Counted from the first letter of the stretch, positions 10,883 to 25,102 are shown. The stretch: 64,000 bases of DNA from Haemaphysalis longicornis (GCA_013339765.2 CM023454.1:62501878-62565877), one strand, 5' to 3'. Numbers and translations are program-made. Notes: a model not told the origin generated them from the letters alone.

Positions 10883-13800
10883 TCTGGGCGACTGTGTTCT
10901 CCTTCGCTTTCTGGGGTATTTATATTTACTACAACTGTATCTGACGCTTGAGGGTGGTAGCCAGCGCCACTCAGACTACACGGGGAGAAGGGGACCTTCT
11001 TTTTAACCCCCGGGGCGTGACGCGAAGGTCTACAGCCTGTCATAAGCGGGTAACTGGCGGGAAACCCTCTTATGCTACCTTGGCATCAAGGCTGCCAGAA
11101 CCGAGGCCCTCGTTAAGCTTTCGCAAGATAATATGGTTTGGAAATGAGGGGCTCGTTAGGAAATACAGAAAGAAATGCCGGCAGTCTACAACGCCAAAGA
11201 AGGCATAGGGGAACAGTTAGACGATTTATTAGCGTTAGTGACGTTACATTATTTTTATTTATTATTAATTACGTGAGAAAGAAAGAAAGAAAAACACGCG
11301 CCCAGAGTGGGGACCGAACCCACGCCTTTCGATTAGATCTCGAATGCCTTACCAATTCGGCTATCTGGGCGACTGTGTTCTCCTTCGCTTTCTGGGGTAT
11401 TTATATTTACTACAACTGTATCTGACGCTTGAGGGTGGTAGCCAGCGCCACTCAGACTACACGGGGAGAAGGGGACCTTCTTTTTAACCCCCGGGGCGTG
11501 ACGCGAAGGTCTACAGCCTGTCATAAGCGGGTAACTGGCGGGAAACCCTCTTATGCTACCTTGGCATCAAGGCTGCCAGAACCGAGGCCCTCGTTAAGCT
11601 TTCGCAAGATAATATGGTTTGGAAATGAGGGGCTCGTTAGGAAATACAGAACGAAATGCCGGCAGTCTACAACGCCAAAGAAGGCATAGGGGAACAGTTA
11701 GACGATTTATTACCGTTAGTGATGTTACAAGTATTTTTTATTTTATTAATAATTACGTGAGAAAGAAAGAAAGAAAAACGCGCGCCCAGAGTGGGGACCG
11801 AACCCACGCCTTTCGATTAGATCTCGAATGCCTTACCAATTCGGCTATCTGGGCGACTGTGTTCTCCTTCGCTTTCTGGGGTATTTATATTTACTGCAAC
11901 TGTATCTGACGCTTGAGGGTGGTAGCCAGCGCCACTCAGACTACACGAGGAGAAGGGGACCTTCTTTTTAACCCCCGGGGCGTGACGCGAAGGTCTACAG
12001 CCTGTCATAAGCGGGTAACTGGCGGGAAACCCTCTTATGCTACCTTGGCATCAAGGCTGCCAGAACCGAGGCCCTCGTTAAGCTTTCGCAAGATAATATG
12101 GTTTGGAAATGAGGGGCTCGTTAGCAAATACAGAAAGAAATGCTGGCAGTCTACAACGCCAAAGAAGGCATAGGGGAACAGTTAGACGAGTTATTACTTT
12201 AGTGACGTTACAATATTTTTATTTTATTATTAATTACGTGAGAAAGAAAGAAAGAAAAACACGCGCCCAGAGTGGGGACCGAACCCACGCCTTTCGATTA
12301 GATCTCGAATGCCTTACCAATTCGGCTATCTGGGCGACTGTGTTCTCCTTCGCTTTCTGGGGTATTTATATTTACTACAACTGTATCTGACGCTTGAGGG
12401 TGGTAGCCAGCGCCACTCAGACTACACGGGGAGAAGGGGACCTTCTTTTTAACCCCCGGGGCGTGACGCGAAGGTCTACAGCCTGTCATAAGCGGGTAAC
12501 TGGCGGGAAACCCTCTTATGCTACCTTGGCATCAAGGCTGCCAGAACCGAGGCCCTCGTTAAGCTTTCGCAAGATAATATGGTTTGGAAATGAGGGGCTC
12601 GTTAGCAAATACAGAAAGAAATGCTGGCAGTCTACAACGCCAAAGAAGGCATAGGGGAACAGTTAGACGAGTTATTACTATTAGTGACGTTAAATATTTT
12701 TATTTTATTATTAATTACGTGAGAAAGAAAGAAAGAAAAACACGCGCCCAGAGTGGGGACCGAACCCACGCCTTTCGATTAGATCTCGAATGCCTTACCA
12801 ATTCGGCTATCTGGGCGACTGTGTTCTCCTTCGCTTTCTGGGGTATTTATATTTACTACAACTGTATCTGACGCTTGAGGGTGGTAGCCAGCGCCACTCA
12901 GACTACACGGGGAGAAGGGGACCTTCTTTTTAACCCCCGGGGCGTGACGCGAAGGTCTACAGCCTGTCATAAGCGGGTAACTGGCGGGAAACCCTCTTAT
13001 GCTACCTTGGCATCAAGGCTGCCAGAACCGAGGCCCTCGTTAAGCTTTCGCAAGATAATATGGTTTGGAAATGAGGGGCTCGTTAGGAAATACAGAAAGA
13101 AATGCCGGCAGTCTACAACGCCAAAGAAGGCATAGGGGAACAGTTAGACGATTTATTAGCGTTAGTGACGTTACAATTATTTTTATTTTATTATTAATTA
13201 CGTGAGAAAGAAAGAAAGAAAAACACGCGCCCAGAGTGGGGACCGAACCCACGCCTTTCGATTAGATCTCGAATGCCTTACCAATTCGGCTATCTGGGCG
13301 ACTGTGTTCTCCTTCGCTTTCTGGGGTATTTATATTTACTACAACTGTATCTGACGCTTGAGGGTGGTAGCCAGCGCCACTCAGACTACACGGGGAGAAG
13401 GGGACCTTCTTTTTAACCCCCGGGGCGTGACGCGAAGGTCTACAGCCTGTCATAAGCGGGTAACTGGCGGGAAACCCTCTTATGCTACCTTGGCATCAAG
13501 GCTGCCAGAACCGAGGCCCTCGTTAAGCTTTCGCAAGATAATATGGTTTGGAAATGAGGGGCTCGTTAGGAAATACAGAAAGAAATGCCGGCAGTCTACA
13601 ACGCCAAAGAAGGCATAGGGGAACAGTTAGACGATTTATTAGCGTTAGTGACGTTACATATTTTTATTTTATTATTAATTACGTGAGAAAGAAAGAAAGA
13701 AAAACACGCGCCCAGAGTGGGGACCGAACCCACGCCTTTCGATTAGATCTCGAATGCCTTACCAATTCGGCTATCTGGGCGACTGTGTTCTCCTTCGCTT

Positions 13801-16800
13801 TCTGGGGTATTTATATTTACTACAACTGTATCTGACGCTTGAGGGTGGTAGCCAGCGCCACTCAGACTACACGGGGAGAAGGGGACCTTCTTTTTAACCC
13901 CCGGGGCGTGACGCGAAGGTCTACAGCCTGTCATAAGCGGGTAACTGGCGGGAAACCCTCTTATGCTACCTTGGCATCAAGGCTGCCAGAACCGAGGCCC
14001 TCGTTAAGCTTTCGCAAGATAATATGGTTTGGAAATGAGGGGCTCGTTAGGAAATACAGAAAGAAATGCCGGCAGTCTACAACGCCAAAGAAGGCATAGG
14101 GGAACAGTTAGACGATTTATTACCGTTAGTGACGTTACATTATTTTTATTTTATTATTAATTACGTGAGAAAGAAAGAAAGAAAAACACGCGCCCAGAGT
14201 GGGGACCGAACCCACGCCTTTCGATTAGATCTCGAATGCCTTACCAATTCGGCTATCTGGGCGACTGTGTTCTCCTTCGCTTTCTGGGGTATTTATATTT
14301 ACTACAACTGTATCTGACGCTTGAGGGTGGTAGCCAGCGCCACTCAGACTACACGGGGAGAAGGGGACCTTCTTTTTAACCCCCGGGGCGTGACGCGAAG
14401 GTCTACAGCCTGTCATAAGCGGGTAACTGGCGGGAAACCCTCTTATGCTACCTTGGCATCAAGGCTGCCAGAACCGAGGCCCTCGTTAAGCTTTCGCAAG
14501 ATAATATGGTTTGGAAATGAGGGGCTCGTTAGGAAATACAGAAAGAAATGCCGGCAGTCTACAACGCCAAAGAAGGCATAGGGGAACAGTTAGACGAGTT
14601 ATTACTGTTAGTGACGTTACAATATTTTTATTTTATTATTAATTACGTGAGAAAGAAAGAAAGAAAAACACGCGCCCAGAGTGGGGACCGAACCCACGCC
14701 TTTCGATTAGATCTCGAATGCCTTACCAATTCGGCTATCTGGGCGACTGTGTTCTCCTTCGCTTTCTGGGGTATTTATATTTACTGCAACTGTATCTGAC
14801 GCTTGAGGGTGGTAGCCAGCGCCACTCAGACTACACGGGGAGAAGGGGACCTTCTTTTTAACCCCCGGGGCGTGACGCGAACGGTCTACAGCCTGTCATA
14901 AGCGGGTAACTGGCGGGAAACCCTCTTATGCTACCTTGGCATCAAGGCTGCCAGAACCGAGGCCCTCGTTAAGCTTTCGCAAGATAATATGGTTTGGAAA
15001 TGAGGGGCTCGTTAGCAAATACAGAAAGAAATGCTGGCAGTCTACAACGCCAAAGAAGGCATAGGGGAACAGTTAGACGAGTTATTACTATTAGTGACGT
15101 TACAATATTTTTATTTTATTATTAATTACGTGAGAAAGAAAGAAAGAAAAACACGCGCCCAGAGTGGGGACCGAACCCACGCCTTTCGATTAGATCTCGA
15201 ATGCCTTACCAATTCGGCTATCTGGGCGACTGTGTTCTCCTTCGCTTTCTGGGGTATTTATATTTACTGCAACTGTATCTGACGCTTGAGGGTGGTAGCC
15301 AGCGCCACTCAGACTACACGGGGAGAAGGGGACCTTCTTTTTAACCCCCGGGGCGTGACGCGAAGGTCTACAGCCTGTCATAAGCGGGTAACTGGCGGGA
15401 AACCCTCTTATGCTACCTTGGCATCAAGGCTGCCAGAACCGAGGCCCTCGTTAAGCTTTCGCAAGATAATATGGTTTGGAAATGAGGGGCTCGTTAGCAA
15501 ATACAGAAAGAAATGCCGGCAGTCTACAACGCCAAAGAAGGCATAGGGGAACAGTTAGACGATTTATTACCGTTAGTGACGTTACATTTTTTTTTTTTAT
15601 TATAATTACGTGAGAAAGAAAGAAAGAAAAACACGCGCCCAGAGTGGGGACCGAACCCACGCCTTTCGATTAGATCTCGAATGCCTTACCAATTCGGCTA
15701 TCTGGGCGACTGTGTTCTCCTTCGCTTTCTGGGGTATTTATATTTACTACAACTGTATCTGACGCTTGAGGGTGGTAGCCAGCGCCACTCAGACTACACG
15801 GGGAGAAGGGGACCTTCTTTTTAACCCCCGGGGCGTGACGCGAAGGTCTACAGCCTGTCATAAGCGGGTAACTGGCGGGAAACCCTCTTATGCTACCTTG
15901 GCATCAAGGCTGCCAGAACCGAGGCCCTCGTTAAGCTTTCGCAAGATAATATGGTTTGGAAATGAGGGGCTCGTTAGGAAATACAGAAAGAAATGCCGGC
16001 AGTCTACAACGCCAAAGAAGGCATAGGGGAACAGTTAGACGATTTATTACCGTTAGTGACGTTACATTATTTTTATTTTATTATTAATTACGTGAGAAAG
16101 AAAGAAAGAAAAACACGCGCCCAGAGTGGGGACCGAACCCACGCCTTTCGATTAGATCTCGAATGCCTTACCAATTCGGCTATCTGGGCGACTGTGTTCT
16201 CCTTCGCTTTCTGGGGTATTTATATTTACTACAACTGTATCTGACGCTTGAGGGTGGTAGCCAGCGCCACTCAGACTACACGGGGAGAAGGGGACCTTCT
16301 TTTTAACCCCCGGGGCGTGACGCGAAGGTCTACAGCCTGTCATAAGCGGGTAACTGGCGGGAAACCCTCTTATGCTACCTTGGCATCAAGGCTGCCAGAA
16401 CCGAGGCCCTCGTTAAGCTTTCGCAAGATAATATGGTTTGGAAATGAGGGGCTCGTTAGGAAATACAGAAAGAAATGCCGGCAGTCTACAACGCCAAAGA
16501 AGGCATAGGGGAACAGTTAGACGATTTATTACCGTTAGTGACGTTAAATATTTTTATTTTATTATTAATTACGTGAGAAAGAAAGAAAGAAAAACACGCG
16601 CCCAGAGTGGGGACCGAACCCACGCCTTTCGATTAGATCTCGAATGCCTTACCAATTCGGCTATCTGGGCGACTGTGTTCTCCTTCGCTTTCTGGGGTAT
16701 TTATATTTACTACAACTGTATCTGACGCTTGAGGGTGGTAGCCAGCGCCACTCAGACTACACGGGGAGAAGGGGACCTTCTTTTTAACCCCCGGGGCGTG

Positions 16801-19800
16801 ACGCGAAGGTCTACAGCCTGTCATAAGCGTGTAACTGGCGGGAAACCCTCTTATGCTACCTTGGCATCAAGGCTGCCAGAACCGAGGCCCTCGTTAAGCT
16901 TTCGCAAGATAATATGGTTTGGAAATGAGGGGCTCGTTAGGAAATACAGAAAGAAATGCCGGCAGTCTACAACGCCAAAGAAGGCATAGGGGAACAGTTA
17001 GACGATTTATTACCGTTAGTGACGTTTAAATTATTTTTATTTTATTATTAATTACGTGAGAAAGAAAGAAAGAAAAACACGCGCCCAGAGTGGGGACCGA
17101 ACCCACGCCTTTCGATTAGATCTCGAATGCCTTACCAATTCGGCTATCTGGGCGACTGTGTTCTCCTTCGCTTTCTGGGGTATTTATATTTACTGCAACT
17201 GTATCTGACGCTTGAGGGTGGTAGCCAGCGCCACTCAGACTACACGGGGAGAAGGGGACCTTCTTTTTAACCCCCGGGGCGTGACGCGAAGGTCTACAGC
17301 CTGTCATAAGCGGGTAACTGGCGGGAAACCCTCTTATGCTACCTTGGCATCAAGGCTGCCAGAACCGAGGCCCTCGTTAAGCTTTCGCAAGATAATATGG
17401 TTTGGAAATGAGGGGCTCGTTAGCAAATACAGAAAGAAATGCTGGCAGTCTACAACGCCAAAGAAGGCATAGGGGAACAGTTAGACGAGTTATTACTATT
17501 AGTGACGTTACAATATTTTTATTTTATTATTAATTACGTGAGAAAGAAAGAAAGAAAAACACGCGCCCAGAGTGGGGACCGAACCCACGCCTTTCGATTA
17601 GATCTCGAATGCCTTACCAATTCGGCTATCTGGGCGACTGTGTTCTCCTTCGCTTTCTGGGGTATTTATATTTACTACAACTGTATCTGACGCTTGAGGG
17701 TGGTAGCCAGCGCCACTCAGACTACACGGGGAGAAGGGGACCTTCTTTTTAACCCCCGGGGCGTGACGCGAACGTCTACAGCCTGTCATAAGCGGGTAAC
17801 TGGCGGGAAACCCTCTTATGCTACCTTGGCATCAAGGCTGCCAGAACCGAGGCCCTCGCTAAGCTTTCGCAAGATAATATGGTTTGGAAATGAGGGGCTC
17901 GTTAGGAAATACAGAAAGAAATGCCGGCAGTCTACAACGCCAAAGAAGGCATAGGGGAACAGTTAGACGATTTATTACCGTTAGTGACGTTTACAATTAT
18001 TTTTATTTTATTATTAATTACGTGAGAAAGAAAGAAAGAAAAACACGCGCCCAGAGTGGGGACCGAACCCACGCCTTTCGATTAGATCTCGAATGCCTTA
18101 CCAATTCGGCTATCTGGGCGACTGTGTTCTCCTTCGCTTTCTGGGGTATTTATATTTACTACAACTGTATCTGACGCTTGAGGGTGGTAGCCAGCGCCAC
18201 TCAGACTACACGGGGAGAAGGGGACCTTCTTTTTAACCCCCGGGGCGTGACGCGAAGGTCTACAGCCTGTCATAAGCGGGTAACTGGCGGGAAACCCTCT
18301 TATGCTACCTTGGCATCAAGGCTGCCAGAACCGAGGCCCTCGTTAAGCTTTCGCAAGATAATATGGTTTGGAAATGAGGGGCTCGTTAGGAAATACAGAA
18401 AGAAATGCTGGCAGTCTACAACGCCAAAGAAGGCATAGGGGAACAGTTAGACGAGTTATTACTATTAGTGACGTTAAAATATTTTTATTTTATTATTAAT
18501 TACGTGAGAAAGAAAGAAAGAAAAACACGCGCCCAGAGTGGGGACCGAACCCACGCCTTTCGATTAGATCTCGAATGCCTTACCAATTCGGCTATCTGGG
18601 CGACTGTGTTCTCCTTCGCTTTCTGGGGTATTTATATTTACTGACATGTATCTGACGCTTGAGGGTGGTAGCCAGCGCCACTCAGACTACACGGGGAGAA
18701 GGGGACCTTCTTTTTAACCCCCGGGGCGTGACGCGAAGGTCTACAGCCTGTCATAAGCGGGTAACTGGCGGGAAACCCTCTTATGCTACCTTGGCATCAA
18801 GGCTGCCAGAACCGAGGCCCTCGTTAAGCTTTCGCAAGATAATATGGTTTGGAAATGAGGGGCTCGTTAGCAAATACAGAAAGAAATGCTGGCAGTCTAC
18901 AACGCCAAAGAAGGCATAGGGGAACAGTTAGACGAGTTATTACTATTAGTGACGTTACAATATTTTTATTTTATTATTAATTACGTGAGAAAGAAAGAAA
19001 GAAAAACACGCGCCCAGAGTGGGGACCGAACCCACGCCTTTCGATTAGATCTCGAATGCCTTACCAATTCGGCTATCTGGGCGACTGTGTTCTCCTTCGC
19101 TTTCTGGGGTATTTATATTTACTACAACTGTATCTGACGCTTGAGGGTGGTAGCCAGCGCCACTCAGACTACACGGGGAGAAGGGGACCTTCTTTTTAAC
19201 CCCCGGGGCGTGACGCGAACGTCTACAGCCTGTCATAAGCGTGTAACTGGCGGGAAACCCTCTTATGCTACCTTGGCATCAAGGCTGCCAGAACCGAGGC
19301 CCTCGCTAAGCTTTCGCAAGATAATAGGGTTTGGAAATGAGGGGCTCGTTAGGAAATACAGAAAGAAATGCCGGCAGTCCTACAACGCCAAAGAAGGCAT
19401 AGGGGAAATGGTTAGACGATTTATTACCGTTAGTGACGTTTAAATTATTTTTATTTTATTATTAATTACGTGAGAAAGAAAGAAAGAAAAACACGCGCCC
19501 AGAGTGGGGACCGAACCCACGCCTTTCGATTAGATCTCGAATGCCTTACCAATTCGGCTATCTGGGCGACTGTGTTCTCCTTCGCTTTCTGGGGTATTTA
19601 TATTTACCTACAACTGTATCTGACGCTTGAGGGTGGTAGCCAGCGCCACTCAGACTACACGGGGAGAAGGGGACCTTCTTTTTAACCCCCGGGGCGTGAC
19701 GCGAACGTCTACAGCCTGTCATAAGCGGGTAACTGGCGGGAAACCCTCTTATGCTACCTTGGCATCAAGGCTGCCAGAACCGAGGCCCTCGCTTAAGCTT

Positions 19801-22800
19801 TCGCAAGATAATATGGTTTGGAAATGAGGGGCTCGTTAGGAAATACAGAAAGAAATGCCGGCAGTCTACAACGCCAAAGAAGGCATAGGGGAACAGGTTA
19901 GACGATTTATTACCGTTAGTGACGTTAAATTATTTTTATTTTTATTATTAATTACGTGAGAAAGAAAGAAAGAAAAACACGCGCCCAGAGTGGGGACCGA
20001 ACCCACGCCTTTCGATTAGATCTCGAATGCCTTACCAATTCGGCTATCTGGGCGACTGTGTTCTCCTTCGCTTTCTGGGGTATTTATATTTACCTACAAC
20101 TGTATCTGACGCTTGAGGGTGGTAGCCAGCGCCACTCAGACTACACGGGGAGAAGGGGACCTTCTTTTTAACCCCCGGGGCGTGACGCGAACGTCTACAG
20201 CCTGTCATAAGCGTGTAACTGGCGGGAAACCCTCTTATGCTACCTTGGCATCAAGGCTGCCAGAACCGAGGCCCTCGCTAAGCTTTCGCAAGATAATAGG
20301 GTTTGGAAATGAGGGGCTCGTTAGGAAATACAGAAAGAAATGCCGGCAGCCTACAACGCCAAAGAAGGCATAGGGGAATGGTTAGACGATTTTTTACCGT
20401 TAGTGACGTTAAATTATTTTATTTTATTATTAATTACGTGAGAAAGAAAGAAAGAAAAACACGCGCCCAGAGTGGGGACCGAACCCACGCCTTTCGATTA
20501 GATCTCGAATGCCTTACCAATTCGGCTATCTGGGCGACTGTGTTCTCCTTCGCTTTCTGGGGTATTTATATTTACCACAACTGTATCTGACGCTTGAGGG
20601 TGGTAGCCAGCGCCACTCAGACTACACGGGGAGAAGGGGACCTTCTTTTTAACCCCCGGGGCGTGACGCGAACGTCTACAGCCTGTCATAAGCGTGTAAC
20701 TGGCGGGAAACCCTCTTATGCTACCTTGGCATCAAGGCTGCCAGAACCGAGGCCCTCGCTAAGCTTTCGCAAGATAATAGGGTTTGGAAATGAGGGGCTC
20801 GTTAGGAAATACAGAAAGAAATGCCGGCAGCCTACAACGCCAAAGAAGGCATAGGGGAATGGTTAGACGATTTTTTACCGTTAGTGACGTTTAAATTATT
20901 TTTATTTTATTATTAATTACGTGAGAAAGAAAGAAAGAAAAACACGCGCCCAGAGTGGGGACCGAACCCACGCCTTTCGATTAGATCTCGAATGCCTTAC
21001 CAATTCGGCTATCTGGGCGACTGTGTTCTCCTTCGCTTTCTGGGGTATTTATATTTACCTACAACTGTATCTGACGCTTGAGGGTGGTAGCCAGCGCCAC
21101 TCAGACTACACGGGGAGAAGGGGACCTTCTTTTTAACCCCCGGGGCGTGACGCGAACGTCTACAGCCTGTCATAAGCGTGTAACTGGCGGGAAACCCTCT
21201 TATGCTACCTTGGCATCAAGGCTGCCAGAACCGAGGCCCTCGCTAAGCTTTCGCAAGATAATATGGTTTGGAAATGAGGGGCTCGTTAGGAAATACAGAA
21301 AGAAATGCCGGCAGCCTACAACGCCAAAGAAGGCATAGGGGAATGGTTAGACGATTTTACCGTTAGTGACGTTAAATTATTTTTATTTTATTATTAATTA
21401 CGTGAGAAAGAAAGAAAGAAAAACACGCGCCCAGAGTGGGGACCGAACCCACGCCTTTCGATTAGATCTCGAATGCCTTACCAATTCGGCTATCTGGGCG
21501 ACTGTGTTCTCCTTCGCTTTCTGGGGTATTTATATTTACCACAACTGTATCTGACGCTTGAGGGTGGTAGCCAGCGCCACTCAGACTACACGGGGAGAAG
21601 GGGACCTTCTTTTTAACCCCCGGGGCGTGACGCGAACGTCTACAGCCTGTCATAAGCGTGTAACTGGCGGGAAACCCTCTTATGCTACCTTGGCATCAAG
21701 GCTGCCAGAACCGAGGCCCTCGCTAAGCTTTCGCAAGATAATAGGGTTTGGAAATGAGGGGCTCGTTAGGAAATACAGAAAGAAATGCCGGCAGCCTACA
21801 ACGCCAAAGAAGGCATAGGGGAATGGTTAGACGATTTTTTACCGTTAGTGACGTTTAAATTATTTTTATTTTATTATTAATTACGTGAGAAAGAAAGAAA
21901 GAAAAACACGCGCCCAGAGTGGGGACCGAACCCACGCCTTTCGATTAGATCTCGAATGCCTTACCAATTCGGCTATCTGGGCGACTGTGTTCTCCTTCGC
22001 TTTCTGGGGTATTTATATTTACCACAACTGTATCTGACGCTTGAGGGTGGTAGCCAGCGCCACTCAGACTACACGGGGAGAAGGGGACCTTCTTTTTAAC
22101 CCCCGGGGCGTGACGCGAACGTCTACAGCCTGTCATAAGCGTGTAACTGGCGGGAAACCCTCTTATGCTACCTTGGCATCAAGGCTGCCAGAACCGAGGC
22201 CCTCGCTAAGCTTTCGCAAGATAATAGGGTTTGGAAATGAGGGGCTCGTTAGGAAATACAGAAAGAAATGCCGGCAGCCTACAACGCCAAAGAAGGCATA
22301 GGGGAATGGTTAGACGATTTTTTACCGTTAGTGACGTTTAAATTATTTTTATTTTATTATTAATTACGTGAGAAAGAAAGAAAGAAAAACACGCGCCCAG
22401 AGTGGGGACCGAACCCACGCCTTTCGATTAGATCTCGAATGCCTTACCAATTCGGCTATCTGGGCGACTGTGTTCTCCTTCGCTTTCTGGGGTATTTATA
22501 TTTACTACAACTGTATCTGACGCTTGAGGGTGGTAGCCAGCGCCACTCAGACTACACGGGGAGAAGGGGACCTTCTTTTTAACCCCCGGGGCGTGACGCG
22601 AACGTCTACAGCCTGTCATAAGCGTGTAACTGGCGGGAAACCCTCTTATGCTACCTTGGCATCAAGGCTGCCAGAACCGAGGCCCTCGCTAAGCTTTCGC
22701 AAGATAATAGGGTTTGGAAATGAGGGGCTCGTTAGGAAATACAGAAAGAAATGCCGGCAGTCTACAACGCCAAAGAAGGCATAGGGGAACAGTTAGACGA

Positions 22801-23940
22801 TTTATTAGCGTTAGTGACGTTACATTATTTTTTTATTATTAATTACGTGAGAAAGAAAGAAAGAAAAACACGCGCCCAGAGTGGGGACCGAACCCACGCC
22901 TTTCGATTAGATCTCGAATGCCTTACCAATTCGGCTATCTGGGCGACTGTGTTCTCCTTCGCTTTCTGGGGTATTTATATTTACTACAACTGTATCTGAC
23001 GCTTGAGGGTGGTAGCCAGCGCCACTCAGACTACACGGGGAGAAGGGGACCTTCTTTTTAACCCCCGGGGCGTGACGCGAACGTCTACAGCCTGTCATAA
23101 GCGGGTAACTGGCGGGAAACCCTCTTATGCTACCTTGGCATCAAGGCTGCCAGAACCGAGGCCCTCGCTAAGCTTTCGCAAGATAATAGGGTTTGGAAAT
23201 GAGGGGCTCGTTAGGAAATACAGAAAGAAATGCCGGCAGTCTACAACGCCAAAGAAGGCATAGGGGAACAGGTTAGACGATTTATTTACCGTTAGTGACG
23301 TTACAATTATTTTTTATTTATTTTATTATTAATTACGTGAGAAAGAAAGAAAGAAAAACACGCGCCCAGAGTGGGGACCGAACCCACGCCTTTCGATTAG
23401 ATCTCGAATGCCTTACCAATTCGGCTATCTGGGCGACTGTGTTCTCCTTCGCTTTCTGGGGTATTTATATTTACTACAACTGTATCTGACGCTTGATTCG
23501 AGGCCTAATCGAAGGCGTGGGTTCGCTCCCACTCTGGGCGCGTGTTTTTCTTTCTTTTTTTCTCACGTAATTAACAATAAAATAAGAATATATAGTCATC
23601 ACTAACTGTAAATAAATCGTCCCTAACTGTTCCCCTATGCCTTCTTTGTGTTGTAGACTGCCGGCATTTCTTTTGTATTTCCTAACGAGCCCCTCATTTC
23701 CAAACCATATTATCTTGCGAAAGCTTAGCGAGGGCCTCGGTTCTGGCAGCCTTATGCCAAGGTAGCATAAGAGGGTTCCCGCCAGTTACCGCTTATGACA
23801 GGCTGTAGACCTTTGCGTCCGCCCCGGGGTTAAAAAGAAGGTCCCCTTCTCCCCGTGTAGTCTGAGTGGCTGGCTACCACCCTCAAGCGTCAGATACAGT
23901 TGTAGTAATATAAATACCCCAGAAAGCGAAGAACACAGTC

Positions 23941-24011
23941 GCCCAGATAGCCGAATTGGTAAGGCATTCGAGATCTAATCGAAGGCGTGGGTTCGGTCCC
24001 CACTCTGGGCG
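23941..24011 (+). ncRNA. Inverted copy of the array tRNA-like gene
   Basis: The only complete plus-strand copy. The acceptor, D arm and T arm match the consensus. One A is missing after the anticodon stem, giving 71 nt. It sits in the low-quality inverted stretch, so the missing base may be a sequencing error. Confidence 0.6.
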
Positions 24012-25056
24012 CGTGTTTTTCTTTCTTTTCTTTCTCACGTAATTAAATAATAAAATAAAATAATGTAACGTCACTAACGGTAATAAATCGTCTAACTGTT
24101 CCCCTATGCCTTCTTTGGCGTTGTAGACTGCCGCGTTCTTTCTGTATTTTCCTAACGAGCCCCTCATTTCCAACTATATATATCTAATAACAGTGTAGAA
24201 ATGAGGGGCTCGTTTAGGAAATATCAGCCAGAAATGCCGGCAGTCTACAACGCCCAAGTATAAATATCTATAGTTTGGAAATGAGGGCTGTTAGGAATAC
24301 AGTAAGAAAGCCGTCAGTCTACAAGCCAAAGAAGGCATAGGGGAATTGGTTGGAATATATTTTTTACCGTTAGTAAATATATATATTTTTCAAATTAATT
24401 GACGTGAGAAAGAAGAAAGAAAGGAAAAACACGCGCCTAGATTGGTTGACCGAAACCCCCACGCCTTTCGATTAGATCTCGAATGCCTTACCATTCGGCT
24501 ATCTCCGCGACTGTGTTTCGCTTCGCTTCACTGGGGTATTTACATTTACTAAAACTGTATCTGCGCTTGAGGTGTATCTGACGCTTGATTCTGAGATCTA
24601 ATCGAAAGGCCTGGGTTCGCCGCCCCCCACTCTGGGCGAGTGGTTTTTCTTTTCTTTCTTTCTCACGTAATTTTAACAATAAAAAAAAAATAATGTAAGA
24701 CACGTCACTAACGGTAATAATCGTCTAACTGTTCCCCTATGCCTTCTTTGGCGTTGTAGACTGCCGGCATTTTCTTTCTGTATTTCCTAACGAGCCCCTC
24801 ATTTCCAACCATATTATCTTGCGAAAACTTAACGAGGCCTCGGTTTGGCAGCCTTGATGCCAAGGTAGCATAAGAGGGGTTCCCGCCAGTTACCCGCTTA
24901 TGACAGGCTGTAGACCTTTGCGTCACGCCCCGGTGGTTAAAAAGAAGGTCCCCTTCTCCCCGTGTTTATCTGAGTGGCGCTGGCTACCACCCTCAAGCGT
25001 CAGATACATTTGTAGTAAATATAAATACCCACCTCAGAAAGCGTAAGAACACAGTC

Positions 25057-25102
25057 GCCCAGATAGCCGAATGGTAAGGCATTCGAGATCTAATCGAAAG
25101 GC
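25057..25102 (+). ncRNA. Inverted tRNA-like copy cut by the scaffold gap
   Basis: The 5' part of an inverted tRNA-like copy (acceptor, D arm, anticodon arm). It lacks one T in the D loop and ends where the Ns begin. Confidence 0.6.

Larger units (their letters stand above)
10818..10889 (-). ncRNA. Consensus copy of the array tRNA-like gene (anticodon triplet TCT)
   Basis: Complete cloverleaf read on the minus strand. The acceptor is GCCCAGA/TCTGGGC (7 perfect pairs) with discriminator G. The D arm is GCC/GGC with loop GAATTGGTAA, which keeps the GG pair. The anticodon stem TTCGA/TCGAA is perfect, with loop GATCTAA. The variable loop is 4 nt. The T arm is GTGGG/CCCAC around TTCGGTC. Positions 34-36 read TCT, the Arg (AGA) anticodon. 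Residue 33 is A where U is nearly universal, and 58 is G where A is nearly universal. Stem perfection suggests recent descent from a real tRNA, while the loop changes argue against decoding. Pol III transcription as a tRNA-derived RNA is plausible inference. Confidence 0.75.
23497..25102. repeat. Inverted and rearranged array segment, low sequence quality
   Basis: At 23497 the array switches into inverted orientation, starting in the middle of the tRNA-like sequence. It runs inverted to about 24175, returns to direct orientation to about 24589, then inverts again until the N gap. The same junction (GACGCTTGATTC followed by the inverted anticodon-arm sequence) appears near 23490 and again near 24583. 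Single-base insertions and deletions are far denser here than in neighbouring units. This pattern fits unpolished long-read ends or a hairpin chimera better than biology, although a true inversion is possible. Confidence 0.8.

Noticed and set aside
23497..24175. A genuine biological inversion at the array centre
   Set aside because: The dense indels, repeated breakpoint and adjacent N gap favour an assembly or read artefact; recorded as a finding to test, not as a feature of the genome.
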